Assembly (NCBI GenBank): GCA_036396795.1
Contig: DASWKF010000063.1
Span: forward strand, 1 to 64,000
Direction: 5' to 3'
Origin: JAHEEM01 sp036396795
Lineage (GTDB): Bacteria > Pseudomonadota > Gammaproteobacteria > Steroidobacterales > Rariloculaceae
DNA: 64,000 nucleotides
The notes beneath the pieces were generated by a model. It saw nothing but the letters and a program-made list of their open reading frames with translations, was not told the origin of the DNA and did no database searches. Shown here piece by piece: positions 34,605-43,352 of this stretch. The stretch's first letter is position 1, and every line of letters starts with the position of its first letter. The position numbers and the translations under genes are program-made.

Positions 34605-36050
34605 ATGAGCCTCGCCGCAACTCTGAGCTCGCGTTTCGCCCTGCTGTTGACGGGTCGCACGCTGCTCTTGTTGCTGGGGCTAGCCGTAACGGCGATTCTG
34701 ACGCGCTCGCTCGGCCCCGAGGGGTTTGGACACTATCGGGCTGCCGTCGCCTATCTGAGCATTGCCGTGGTGCTTGCCGACCTCGGCTTGACGAGCGTCT
34801 TCGTGCGGGAGATTTCCCAGGCCGGCGCTGATCAGGCGCGCATCGTGGGCAGCGCGATCGTGTTGCGCCTCACTCTGGCCGTAGTCGTGTTCGTGGCAGC
34901 CGTGGCATTCGCTTTCGCGCTGAATCTCGACACATCGGCCCGCATGGGCATCGTCGCAGGCGCTGCGGGGTTCGTGGCCTATTCTCTGCATCTCATGCTG
35001 TTCGGCCTGTTTCAGCAGAGGCTTCGCCAGCACGGCGTCGTGTTGGCCGAAGTTCTCGGGGGCTTGGCGCTGCTCGCCGGCGTCGTCTTCCTCAGCCGCG
35101 CACAGGCGCGGCCCGCGCTCTTCGTGGCGGCGCTTGCAACGAGCTACCTGCTGACGCTGATGATCTCGCTGCTGTTCGCGCGGCGCCTGGTGCCGTTTCG
35201 GCTGCGTGTCGATCTGAGTCATTGGCGCCGCCTCATGCGCTCCGCGCTGCCACTGGCTCTGACGGGCACTTTGGCGGTCTTGTACGTTCGCGCCGACAGC
35301 GTGCTGCTGGCGTTGCTGAGCGGCGCCGAGATGGTCGGACTCTACGGCGTGCCTGTGAAGATCTTCGATAGTGCGATGGGCGTCTCGCTGTTGCTCACCG
35401 GCCTTTTCGCTCCGTTGTTCGCCGAAAGCGCCTCGACAGACGCGCAACGATTCTCACAGCACGTGGAGCAAGGCCTCACGGTCATGGCGACGGGTGCGGT
35501 CGCCGCCGCGCTGGCACTCAATGCCGTGGCGAGGGAGATCGTCGTTTTGCTCGGCGGCAGCGCTTTCGCGGATGCCGACGACATCCTGCGCGTGTTGAGC
35601 TTGTTCCTGATGGGTCACGCGCTGAGCATAATGCTGCGCGAGGCGGCGGTGGCGCTGCACATTCAGCGTCAACTCTTGCGGCCCTACGCGATGGGGGCCG
35701 CCGTGGCGTTCGCGTGTTACATCCCCTTGATCACCCTTTATGGCGGTGTTGGCGCTGCCGCAGCCTTGATCGTCGCGGAAATCGTCGTGCTGTCGCTGAT
35801 CCTTCGCGTCGTCCAGCGGGCGGTCGAACAACCCATCTCGCTGCGCGCCATTACCGGCGTTGCCCTGAGCGGCCTGACGGGTGCGCTCGCTCTCGTCGCA
35901 GTCACGTGGCTCGGCGGAGCGGCGTGGGCGCGGCTCGGCGCGGCGCTCGGAGCCTACGCTATCATGCTGTGCGTCTCAGGCGCATTGAGGCTGTCGACGC
36001 TGGCCGAGATGGCGCGCGGCGCCCTACTGGGCCGCAGCTCAGCCAGCTGA
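34605..36050 (+). CDS. Wzx-like polysaccharide flippase
   Basis: A 481-residue polytopic protein with about 12-14 helices, matching the polysaccharide_synt family (MATE/MVF superfamily). N-terminal features: LTRSLGPEGFGHYRAAVAYL, the family's common start; later VLYVRADSVLLALLSGAEMVGLYGVPVKIFD is strongly Wzx-like. It would move undecaprenyl-linked repeat units to the periplasm. No wzy polymerase or ligase is visible nearby. Confidence 0.87.
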   Translation: MSLAATLSSRFALLLTGRTLLLLLGLAVTAILTRSLGPEGFGHYRAAVAYLSIAVVLADLGLTSVFVREISQAGADQARIVGSAIVLRLTLAVVVFVAAVAFAFALNLDTSARMGIVAGAAGFVAYSLHLMLFGLFQQRLRQHGVVLAEVLGGLALLAGVVFLSRAQARPALFVAALATSYLLTLMISLLFARRLVPFRLRVDLSHWRRLMRSALPLALTGTLAVLYVRADSVLLALLSGAEMVGLYGVPVKIFDSAMGVSLLLTGLFAPLFAESASTDAQRFSQHVEQGLTVMATGAVAAALALNAVAREIVVLLGGSAFADADDILRVLSLFLMGHALSIMLREAAVALHIQRQLLRPYAMGAAVAFACYIPLITLYGGVGAAAALIVAEIVVLSLILRVVQRAVEQPISLRAITGVALSGLTGALALVAVTWLGGAAWARLGAALGAYAIMLCVSGALRLSTLAEMARGALLGRSSAS

Positions 36051-36063
36051 GAGGAGATACAAA

Positions 36064-36933
36064 ATGTCCTTGGTCAGTGCTCATCGGCTGCTGCAGCTTC
36101 CGTTTCCAAAAATTCTCGTGTGGAAGCCTTACCGGCTTTACGTGGACTTCCGATTCAAGCGCAAGCTGCGCAAGAACCTCGGCCCGTATGCCATACCGGC
36201 AGCACGTGTGCCGCCGCCACCGAAGGAACTCGTGCTGGAGACGGGAGCATCCAACCGCAAGCAACTCGAACAGATGTTTCGAAGGGGATATGGTTTCGCG
36301 GATCGCTATCACGCTGTCGGCCGCGCGGTGCTACTGAATTGGTTCGAGGTCCTCGAGCGGCACTCGTTCAACCTGCGAACGATGGGAGCAGTTCTCGATT
36401 TCGGATGCGGCACAGGCCGGTTGCTGCAGCATTTTCGTCATATCGACGGGCTACGAAGAGTGGGCACGGATGCGAATCCGCGCATGACGGAATGGTGCTC
36501 GCGCCACCTTGACGGCATCGAGACTCACAATAACCGCCTCGAGCCGCCGCTCGATTTTGCAGAGGAGGAATCGTTCGACCTGGTATACGCATTTTCCGTC
36601 TTCACGCACATCCCAATTCATCTGCAAGAACCGTGGTTGGCTGAACTGCGCAGAGTGCTGCGTCCAGGGGGCTTCTTACTTTGCACTGTCGCGGGCTCCT
36701 GGCTGCTGAGCATGTTCCTCAAACCCGAGGATCGGGCCGATCTCGATGCCAAAGGCTATTTGCAGTATTCCTCACAGGATTCGGCCGCTTCACTTTCGAC
36801 CCAGGTCGGCGGGTCCGGATGGGACATATACCAGTCTCGCGCGGAGGTCATCCGCGTCTTCGGGTCGGCGCTCACCCTGCTCGACTACGTTCCGGGAGCT
36901 CAGGACCTGCTGGTGCTACAGAAGCGAGGCTAG
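36064..36933 (+). CDS. Class I SAM-dependent methyltransferase
   Basis: A 289-residue methyltransferase. The SAM motif is VLDFGCGTGRLLQHF, followed by VGTDANPRMTEWC, then FDLVYAFSVFTHIPIHLQEPWLAELRRVLRPGG (given here only as the pattern). The strong ribosome binding site GAGGAGAT precedes ATG. A 75-residue N-terminal extension with basic residues may contact a membrane or partner. It is the last plus-strand gene of the island and probably modifies a sugar or lipid. Confidence 0.85.
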   Translation: MSLVSAHRLLQLPFPKILVWKPYRLYVDFRFKRKLRKNLGPYAIPAARVPPPPKELVLETGASNRKQLEQMFRRGYGFADRYHAVGRAVLLNWFEVLERHSFNLRTMGAVLDFGCGTGRLLQHFRHIDGLRRVGTDANPRMTEWCSRHLDGIETHNNRLEPPLDFAEEESFDLVYAFSVFTHIPIHLQEPWLAELRRVLRPGGFLLCTVAGSWLLSMFLKPEDRADLDAKGYLQYSSQDSAASLSTQVGGSGWDIYQSRAEVIRVFGSALTLLDYVPGAQDLLVLQKRG

Positions 36934-36968
36934 GCCAAACCGCCGGCGCATCGCATTCTTGCAGTCCT

Positions 36969-38468
36969 TTACGGCCCCTCGGGCTTGAGATGCGGAAACA
37001 GCACCACGTCGCGTATCGACGCGGAATCGGTGAGCAGCATGACCAGCCGATCCATGCCTAAGCCCAAGCCGGCCGCCGGCGGCATGCCGTACTCGAGGGC
37101 TCGGATATAGTCCTCGTCGAAAAACATCGCCTCCTCGTCGCCGCGGGCCTTCGCTTGTGCCTGAACGCGAAACCGCTGCGCCTGATCCTCCGGGTCGTTG
37201 AGCTCGGAGAAGCCGTTGGCGATCTCGCGCCCGGCGATGAACAGCTCGAAGCGATCCGTGACGAATGGATCGGCGTCATTCGCACGCGCCAGCGGCGACA
37301 CTTCCGCCGGAAACCTCGTCACGAACACGGGCCCGGCCAGATGGCGCTCTACGGTCTTCTCGAACAGCTCGATCTGTAGTTTGCCCGGACCGTGCTCCGC
37401 TCGAGGCTCGATCTCATAGCGCGCGCAGAGCCTCCGCAGCAGCTCGAGATCGCGGACCGTGCGCGCGTCCAGCTCGGCAATATGCCGGCACAGGCCTTCC
37501 TCGATGGTCATCGTGTCGAAACTCTTGCTCAAGTCGTAGCGCTTGCCCTGATAGTCGATAAGGTCTCGCCCGAGCAGCGCACGCGCCGCCTCGCGTACGA
37601 GGGTCTGCGTCAAGGCGATCAGGTCCTCGTAGCTCGCGTACGCCTGATAGAGCTCCAACATCGTGAACTCGGGGTTGTGCTGCGTTGAGATGCCTTCGTT
37701 GCGGAAGCTGCGATTGATCTCGTAGACGCGCTCCAATCCACCCACGAGCAACCGCTTCAGATAGAGCTCGGGCGCGATCCGCAGATACAAGTCCATGCCC
37801 AGCGCGTTGTGCCGGGTCACGAAGGGCCGCGCCAGCGCGCCTCCGGGAATCGGATGCATCATCGGCGTCTCGACCTCGGTGAAATCCAGCGCGTCGAGGA
37901 ACGAGCGGGTGAATCGTACGAGCTCGGTGCGCAGCGCAAATACGCGTCTCGACTCCTCGTTTGCGATCAGGTCCAGATAGCGCCGTCGCAGCTTGAGCTC
38001 CTGATCGGCGATCCCGTGCCATTTCTCCGGCATCGGACGCAGCGATTTCACGAGCAGCCGCAGTTCCTTGACTCGCACCGACAACTCGCCCGTCTTCGTC
38101 TTGAACAAGGAGCCCGATGCGCCGAGGATGTCGCCCACGTCCCAGGACTTGAACTCCTGATACGTTTCCGCCGATATCGAGTCGCGCTCGATGAACAGCT
38201 GAATCTGACCCGACCTGTCCTGGATGTTCGCGAAGCTGACCTTGCCCATGATCCGCTTCGCCATCATGCGCCCGGCGACATGCACGAGGCGCTCTTCCGC
38301 CTCGAGCGACGAGGCGCCGTGCTCGCCATAAGCAGCATGAAGCTCGCCGGCCATGGCGTCGCGGCGGAAGTCGTTCGGAAAAGCCCCCCCGCGCGCACGC
38401 AGCTTGCCGAGCTTCTCGCGGCGCTCGGCGATCAGACGATTTTCGGTCTGCTCGTTGACTTCGTCCAT
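36969..38468 (-). CDS. lysS: Lysyl-tRNA synthetase (class II)
   Basis: Charges tRNA-Lys. 499 residues. An N-terminal OB anticodon-binding domain (VAGRMMAKRIMGKVSFANIQD) precedes class II motif 1 (FTEVETPMMHPIPGGA), motif 2 (YEINRSFRNEGIST QHNPEFTMLE) and motif 3 (GLGLGMDRLVMLL). It follows prfB after 4 bases, the usual prfB-lysS order. It ends 35 bases from the convergent methyltransferase gene, marking the island edge. Confidence 0.97.
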   Translation of the reverse strand: MDEVNEQTENRLIAERREKLGKLRARGGAFPNDFRRDAMAGELHAAYGEHGASSLEAEERLVHVAGRMMAKRIMGKVSFANIQDRSGQIQLFIERDSISAETYQEFKSWDVGDILGASGSLFKTKTGELSVRVKELRLLVKSLRPMPEKWHGIADQELKLRRRYLDLIANEESRRVFALRTELVRFTRSFLDALDFTEVETPMMHPIPGGALARPFVTRHNALGMDLYLRIAPELYLKRLLVGGLERVYEINRSFRNEGISTQHNPEFTMLELYQAYASYEDLIALTQTLVREAARALLGRDLIDYQGKRYDLSKSFDTMTIEEGLCRHIAELDARTVRDLELLRRLCARYEIEPRAEHGPGKLQIELFEKTVERHLAGPVFVTRFPAEVSPLARANDADPFVTDRFELFIAGREIANGFSELNDPEDQAQRFRVQAQAKARGDEEAMFFDEDYIRALEYGMPPAAGLGLGMDRLVMLLTDSASIRDVVLFPHLKPEGP

Positions 38469-38472
38469 CGCC

Positions 38473-39568
38473 CTACAGTCCCAGCTTCAGGCTCTCTTCT
38501 AGAAAAACGTCGAGCTGGCCGTTGAGCACCGCTGTCGGATTGCCGCTCTCGACACCGGTGCGCAAATCTTTCACGCGCGATTGATCGAGCACGTAGGAAC
38601 GGATCTGGCTGCCCCAGCCGATGTCAGCCTTGCCTTCCTCGACGGCCTCGGCCTGCTCACGCCGGATCTGCTGCTCGCGCTCATAGAGCTTGGCTTTCAG
38701 CTGATTCATCGCGGTCGCTCGATTCTTGTGCTGCGAACGGTCGTTCTGACATTGAACGACGATCCCGGTCGGCAAATGCGTGATCCGCACCGCGGATTCG
38801 GTCTTGTTGACATGCTGCCCGCCGGCACCGCTGGCGCGGTAGACGTCCACACGCAAGTCCCCCGGATCGATCTCGACGATGATATCGTCGTCGAGCTCCG
38901 GCGAGACGAACACCGCTGCGAACGACGTGTGGCGCCTATGCCCGGCGTCGAACGGCGATTTGCGTACCAGCCGGTGCACGCCGGTTTCGGTCCGCAGCCA
39001 CCCGAAGGCGTAGTCTCCGACATAGCGGACCGTCGCGCTCTTGATCCCGGCGACTTCGCCGGGCGAGACCTCGAGCAGCTCGGTCGTGAAGCCCCGGGCT
39101 TCTCCCCAGCGCAGGTACATTCGAAGCAGCATGTTGGCCCAATCCTGCGCCTCGGTTCCGCCCGAGCCCGCCTGGATGTCCAGGTAAGCGTTTGCCCCGT
39201 CGAGCTCGCCGGAAAACATCCGGCGAAACTCGAGGCCTGTGACTTCTCGCTCGACGCTCTCGAGCTCCTCGGCAAGATCGTTCAGCGTGGCCTCGTCCTC
39301 GGCTTCGGCGGCTAGGACAAAAAGCTCGTCGGCGTCCTTGAGCCCGCGTGCGAGCCTATCCAGGGCTCCGATGACGGCTTCCAAGGCGGCGCGCTCTTTG
39401 CCGAGGCTTTGAGCGCGGTCGTGGTCCTGCCAGATCGCGGGATTTTCCAGCTCTCGCTCCACTTCCTCGAGGCGCTCTGTTTTCGTCTCATAGTCAAAGA
39501 TACCCCCTCAGCGCCTCGCAGCGCCCAGTGAGGTCCGCAATCTTGTTTGCGAGCTGATTCCGTTCCAC
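38473..39568 (-). CDS. prfB: Peptide chain release factor 2 (programmed +1 frameshift)
   Basis: Recognises UAA and UGA. The gene is in two frames. Zero frame: GTG 39568 to CTT (39499-39497), reading VERNQLANKIADLTGRCEAL then RGYL, followed by an in-frame TGA at 39496-39494. A +1 shift at CTT-T then continues at GAC 39495 (DYETKTERLEEVERELENP) to the stop. The total is 364 residues, as in E. coli RF2. The specificity tripeptide SPF (VRKSPFDAGH) and the GGQ motif (SGAGGQHVNKTES) are present. UGA at codon 25 makes synthesis autoregulated by RF2 level. Co-transcribed with lysS. Confidence 0.97.
39493..39508 (-). promoter_or_regulatory. Programmed +1 frameshift site of prfB
   Basis: Minus-strand AGGGGGTATCTTTGAC contains the internal Shine-Dalgarno-like AGGGGG (39503-39508), a 3-base spacer, and the slippery CTT-TGA-C. 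It is identical to the E. coli core site. RF2 shortage favours slipping to frame +1, giving feedback control. Confidence 0.95.
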
Positions 39569-39643
39569 GATCTGTCCCGATCTCGTTCGCCGCCGCGAGG
39601 TTCGCGCGCGTGGCGGCGCATGATAACGCAATCGGCGAGCCCC

Positions 39644-41374
39644 TCACACGCTCGAGCCCTTCCCGGAATCCGGCCTGGCCACCTGAAGGTGCTCGACGAT
39701 GAGCTGCACCACCGGGCGCGGCCCGGGCCCGTAGTCGTCGACGCCGAGACGATATACCAGCTGCACGGTTTCACCCGGCGAGAACTCGCAAGCGGCGCGA
39801 TGAAACGCGATGGCGCCGTGCAGACTCTCCCCGCCGAGAGCCTTGACGGTCATCTTCAGATGCGCCCCGCCGACCACGCGCTGGTCGATGATCTCGAACT
39901 CGCCGTCGAAGCTCGGCTCAGGAAACCCCTGTCCCCACGGGCCGCCATCGCGCAGTTGCCGCGCCACTTCGACGGTGAGCTCCTCGGCCGCGAGCGTCCC
40001 GTCGGTGAAGAGCCTTTCGCTCAATTGCTCCGCGCTCAATCGCCGCCGAGCCAGCACCTCGATTGCCGATTTGAAACGCTCGAGCCCGTCGGCCTGCAGG
40101 CTCAAGCCGGCGGCCATCGCATGGCCGCCGAAGCGCAGTATCAGCCCCGGGTTCCCGGCATCGACATCCGCCAGCACATCGCGAATGTGGAGCCCCGGAA
40201 CCGATCGGCCGGAGCCTTTCAAGGTCCCGGCGGTGCTCGGGGCGAACGCGATCACGGGACGTTGGCATTGATCCTTGATCCTGGAAGCGACCAGGCCGAC
40301 GATGCCTTCGTGCCAGTGTTGCCGGAAAAGGCAGACAATCGGCGGCAGGGAGGCGCCATCGAGCGGGCCCTCGGCAGCAACCAGCTGTAACGCCTCGAGC
40401 TTCATTTCCGCTTCGATATGCCGCCGCTGAGTGTTGAGCTCATCGAGCTCGCGCGCCAGAGCGGATGCTTCGGCGGCCGAGTCGGTCATGAGGCAGCGCA
40501 CACCGATCGTCATGTCGTCCAACCGACCGGCGGCATTCAGTCGCGGCGCGACCTGGTAGGCAAGCGCCACGCTCGTCGCCTCGCTTGTAACAGTCTTGCC
40601 GATCTCACACAGTGCCCTGATCCCCGGCCGGCAGCGCCCCGCCCTGATCCTGCGCAAGCCCTCGTGAATCAAGATGCGATTGCTGTGATCCAGCGGCACG
40701 AGATCGGCCACCGTGCCGAGCGCCACGAGATCGAGGTAGCGAGCGACGCAGCCGCTGCCGCCGAGCGCCCGGCCGAGTGCCGCGAGCAGATAGAATGCAA
40801 CGCCGACGCCGGCGAGACATTTGCCTTCGAAGCTGTCTCCCGTCAGGTTCGGGTTGACGATGGCGGTCGCTTCGGGCAATTCGTCTCCGGGCAGATGATG
40901 ATCGGTGACGAGCACGTCGATGTTCGCCGCGCGCGCGAGCGCGACACCGGCGAAACTGCTGATGCCGTTGTCTACCGTGACGATGAGGGCGGGCTTTCGC
41001 GGCTCGAGCAACTGCACGGCCTCCGGCGTGAGCCCGTAGCCGAGCTCGAATCGATCCGGCACGAAATAATCGAGGTCGGTGAATCCCAGATCCTTGAGGC
41101 ACAGCATCATCAGCGCGACGCTGGTCGCGCCGTCGGCATCGAAGTCGCCGACGATTACGATCCGACGCCTACGATGCCGGATCAATAGGTCCACGGCACG
41201 GGCCGCCGATCGGAACTCGCCGACCGGCCTGAGCTTTGCGAGCTCGAGACTCAGCTCTGCGGGCGAGCCTATCGAACGCCGCGAATAGACTTGTTTCAGC
41301 ACCGGATGGAAATCGCCCGGCCACTGCCAGGCGTCGGACGCCGGGACGGGCTCCCGGTGAGCGATCACCCGCAT
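39644..41374 (-). CDS. recJ: Single-stranded-DNA exonuclease RecJ
   Basis: A 5'-3' exonuclease of recombination and mismatch repair, DHH superfamily. Motifs: IVIVGDFDADGATSVALMML (motif I), DNGIS (motif II), VTDHHLPGDELPEATAIVNPN (DHH), and the DHHA1 region FGGHAMAAGLSLQ. 576 residues. It lies next to prfB-lysS as in many gammaproteobacteria, with a 75-base gap to prfB. Confidence 0.96.
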   Translation of the reverse strand: MRVIAHREPVPASDAWQWPGDFHPVLKQVYSRRSIGSPAELSLELAKLRPVGEFRSAARAVDLLIRHRRRRIVIVGDFDADGATSVALMMLCLKDLGFTDLDYFVPDRFELGYGLTPEAVQLLEPRKPALIVTVDNGISSFAGVALARAANIDVLVTDHHLPGDELPEATAIVNPNLTGDSFEGKCLAGVGVAFYLLAALGRALGGSGCVARYLDLVALGTVADLVPLDHSNRILIHEGLRRIRAGRCRPGIRALCEIGKTVTSEATSVALAYQVAPRLNAAGRLDDMTIGVRCLMTDSAAEASALARELDELNTQRRHIEAEMKLEALQLVAAEGPLDGASLPPIVCLFRQHWHEGIVGLVASRIKDQCQRPVIAFAPSTAGTLKGSGRSVPGLHIRDVLADVDAGNPGLILRFGGHAMAAGLSLQADGLERFKSAIEVLARRRLSAEQLSERLFTDGTLAAEELTVEVARQLRDGGPWGQGFPEPSFDGEFEIIDQRVVGGAHLKMTVKALGGESLHGAIAFHRAACEFSPGETVQLVYRLGVDDYGPGPRPVVQLIVEHLQVARPDSGKGSSV

Positions 41375-41411
41375 TCGTCGGGCCCCGGACCGCCGCGGCG
41401 CTCGAGCCGCC

Positions 41412-41417
41412 TATAAT
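41412..41417 (+). promoter_or_regulatory. TATAAT hexamer upstream of the Mth938-like gene
   Basis: A perfect -10 hexamer 39 bases before the GTG start, in the divergent gap between recJ and the Mth938-like gene. No convincing -35 is visible. Confidence 0.35.
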
Positions 41418-41456
41418 GGGACTTCGAACAGTTCACTGAGAAAGGTACGAACAGAA

Positions 41457-41831
41457 GTGTTGCTGACCCGCGAAAGCTCTCGTGTAAACGTCGTCAGCGC
41501 TTGGAACGCCGATGGCATCCGCATCGGCGAGGAGTGGTTGCGGCAGCACGTGATCATCAGTGCGCAAACTATCATTCGCGACTGGCCGGTGCACGCTCCT
41601 GAGCACGTTCGGCTCGAGGATCTTTCCGCCGCCGTCGCGCTCGAGCCCCAAGTTCTGTTGCTCGGCACCGGCCCGCGCCTCATGCTGCCCCAGATGGATC
41701 TCATGCAGGCGCTGGGCGCCAAGGGCATCGGCCTGGAGATCATGGACACGCCCGCGGCCTGCCGCACCTACAACGTGCTCGTGCACGAGAACCGCCGCGT
41801 CGTCGCGGCGCTCTTCAGCATGACCCGCTAG
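41457..41831 (+). CDS. Mth938-like domain protein (DUF498)
   Basis: A 124-residue protein of the Mth938/NDUFAF3-related family. The core motif VLLLGTGPRLMLPQMDLMQALGAKGIGLEIMDT and TPAACRTYNVL fit. The start is GTG. Mitochondrial relatives assist complex I assembly, but the bacterial function is unknown. The stop codon is 5 bases from the edge of the hairpin element. Confidence 0.85.
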   Translation: MLLTRESSRVNVVSAWNADGIRIGEEWLRQHVIISAQTIIRDWPVHAPEHVRLEDLSAAVALEPQVLLLGTGPRLMLPQMDLMQALGAKGIGLEIMDTPAACRTYNVLVHENRRVVAALFSMTR

Positions 41832-41836
41832 CGCGG

Positions 41837-42041
41837 GCGTAATCGCACGACGCGGGAGCGGGGGGTGTAGGCCCTCTCAGTCGGAGCTGCGCACTCCTTC
41901 GAGAACCTACACCCCCGCTCCCGCGTCTTCCGGCTGCAGTGCCAGTCCGAAGGCGAGAAGGCGTGGCCATTGGTGCTCGAAGGAGTGTGAAACTCCGACT
42001 GAGAGGGCCAATGGCCACGCCTTCTCGTCGGGCGACTACGC
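41837..42041. repeat. Dispersed hairpin element, inverted pair (copies C and B)
   Basis: A complete, palindrome-like composite that fills the convergent gap between the Mth938-like gene and nlpD, 5 bases from each stop. Hairpin C (arms 41851-41871 and 41906-41925; core 41872-41905, reversed) and hairpin B (arms 41954-41973 and 42008-42027; core 41974-42007) have opposite cores separated by a 28-base spacer. Arms are perfect in B and perfect but for one extra G in C, yet B and C arms differ from each other. Outer end motifs are GCGTAATCGC (41837-41846) and GCGACTACGC (42032-42041). No reading frame or poly-T tract. Confidence 0.8.
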
Positions 42042-42046
42042 TCAAG

Positions 42047-42757
42047 CTACCGCGGCAGGTGCGACAGCGGATCCACGGGCGCGCCGTTGCGCCGAATCTC
42101 GAAATGCAGCTGCGGCTGCCTTTCCGAGCCGAGGCCCATACGCGCGATGACCTGCCCGGCCGCGATGTCCTCGCCCTGGGTCACGACCAGCTCCGAGTTG
42201 TGCCCGTAAGCGCTCAGATACGTGTCGTTGTGCTTGATGATGACCAGCTGGCCATAAGCATTGAGGCCGCTGCCCGCGTACACGACGCGCCCCGGAGCCG
42301 CCGCGCGTATCGCCTGACCCGGCCGGCCGCCGATGCCGATGCCGTTCGCAAGACCGCCCGCAGCGCCGAAAGCGCGCAGCACCGGGCCTTCGGTCGGCCA
42401 TTGCCAGCGCGGAGGCGGCAGCGCCGGTGCCGCAGGCAGCGGCGCTGCGCTCGGGCGTGGCGTCGATGCAGGCGCCGTGGCCGACGCCGGTGAGGCCCCC
42501 GGCCGCAAGCGGATGCGCTGCCCGACCGCGATACGGTCGGGATTGCTCAAGCCGTTCCAGCGCGCGAGCTGATGATAGTCGAGCCCGTGCCTCCAGGCGA
42601 TCGCGTACAGGGTCTCGCCCGGCTGCACCACGTGCACGTCGGCGGAATAGTCCACCAGCGTGCTCGTGCACGCTGCGAACACCGCCGCGACGACCAGAAA
42701 CCCGGTTCGATGCCGGAGGACTCGGCGGGATCCGGAGCGGCGCGCGACCCAAGCCAT
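42047..42757 (-). CDS. nlpD: NlpD-like lipoprotein (LysM plus degenerate LytM/M23 domain)
   Basis: An outer-membrane lipoprotein that activates cell wall amidases during division. After the signal FLVVAAVFAAC (lipidated Cys about residue 30) comes a LysM domain (HVVQPGETLYAIAWRHGLDYHQLARWN), a Pro/Ala linker and an M23 domain (APGRVVYAGSGLNAYGQLVIIKH ... YGHNSEL ... LHFEIRRNGAPVDPLSHLP). The first metal motif HxxxD is replaced by NGIGIGG and the HxH by QLH, so it is non-catalytic, like E. coli NlpD. Start ATG 42757 is the only one consistent with the lipoprotein signal. Follows yqaA; rpoS does not follow. Confidence 0.9.
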   Translation of the reverse strand: MAWVARRSGSRRVLRHRTGFLVVAAVFAACTSTLVDYSADVHVVQPGETLYAIAWRHGLDYHQLARWNGLSNPDRIAVGQRIRLRPGASPASATAPASTPRPSAAPLPAAPALPPPRWQWPTEGPVLRAFGAAGGLANGIGIGGRPGQAIRAAAPGRVVYAGSGLNAYGQLVIIKHNDTYLSAYGHNSELVVTQGEDIAAGQVIARMGLGSERQPQLHFEIRRNGAPVDPLSHLPR

Positions 42758-42767
42758 GAGCCCGGGC

Positions 42768-43352
42768 TCAAGCGCGCAGCCGCACGAATAGAGCCAGCAG
42801 GACCGCGAGCACGACGCAGATCCAACCCACGGCATCGATATTGGCGCGCAGGCGCCTCTCCATCGCGTCCCCGCCCCAGAGCAGCAGCGCGGCAACGAGA
42901 AAGAACCGCGCGCCGCGGCCGATGAACGACGCCGCCAAGAACAACGGCAGTTGCATCTGCAGCGCGCCGGCAGAGATCGTGAATATCTTGTAGGGGATCG
43001 GTGAAAAGCCGGCTACGAAGATAGCGAGCACTCCCCAGTCTTCGAACCATTCGGTGGCGCGAACATAGGCGTCCCAATAACCCCACGTCACGATCAGAGG
43101 CTCCACCGATTCGAGCGCGAGCCAGCCGATGAGATAGCCGGCGGCGCCGCCGATCACCGAGCTTAGGGTCGTGCCGAAAGCGAAACGCCATCCACGCGCC
43201 GGCTGCGCCAGGGTCATCGGCGCCAGCATCACGTCCGGCGGGATCGGAAAGAACGACGACTCGGCGAAGCTCAAGATCCAGAGATAGCGTTCCGCGTGGG
43301 GGTGCCGCGCCCACGTCAGCACTCGGTCGTAGAGCGGTGAGAACAGCTTCAA
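42768..43352 (-). CDS. YqaA-type DedA-family membrane protein
   Basis: A 194-residue VTT/SNARE-associated (DedA-like) membrane protein. Features: AESSFFPIPPDVMLAPMTLA, GYLIGWLALE, IFVAGFSPIPYKIFTISAGAL and FIASFIGRGARFF-like SFIGRGARFFLVAA. The FSPIPYKIFTI segment marks the YqaA subgroup. Start is TTG, overlapping the pcm stop as TTGA. In relatives this gene also sits between pcm and nlpD. Role: membrane lipid homeostasis (inferred). Confidence 0.88.
   Translation of the reverse strand: MKLFSPLYDRVLTWARHPHAERYLWILSFAESSFFPIPPDVMLAPMTLAQPARGWRFAFGTTLSSVIGGAAGYLIGWLALESVEPLIVTWGYWDAYVRATEWFEDWGVLAIFVAGFSPIPYKIFTISAGALQMQLPLFLAASFIGRGARFFLVAALLLWGGDAMERRLRANIDAVGWICVVLAVLLALFVRLRA

Noticed and set aside
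41837..42041. Hairpins B and C as ordinary rho-independent terminators
   Set aside because: Stems are strong, but no U-run follows in either direction, and the conserved 34-nt loop is not a terminator feature. A termination role remains possible.
42047..42757. Active M23 endopeptidase
   Set aside because: Both zinc motifs are broken (NGIGIGG and QLHFE), so an amidase activator of NlpD type is more likely.
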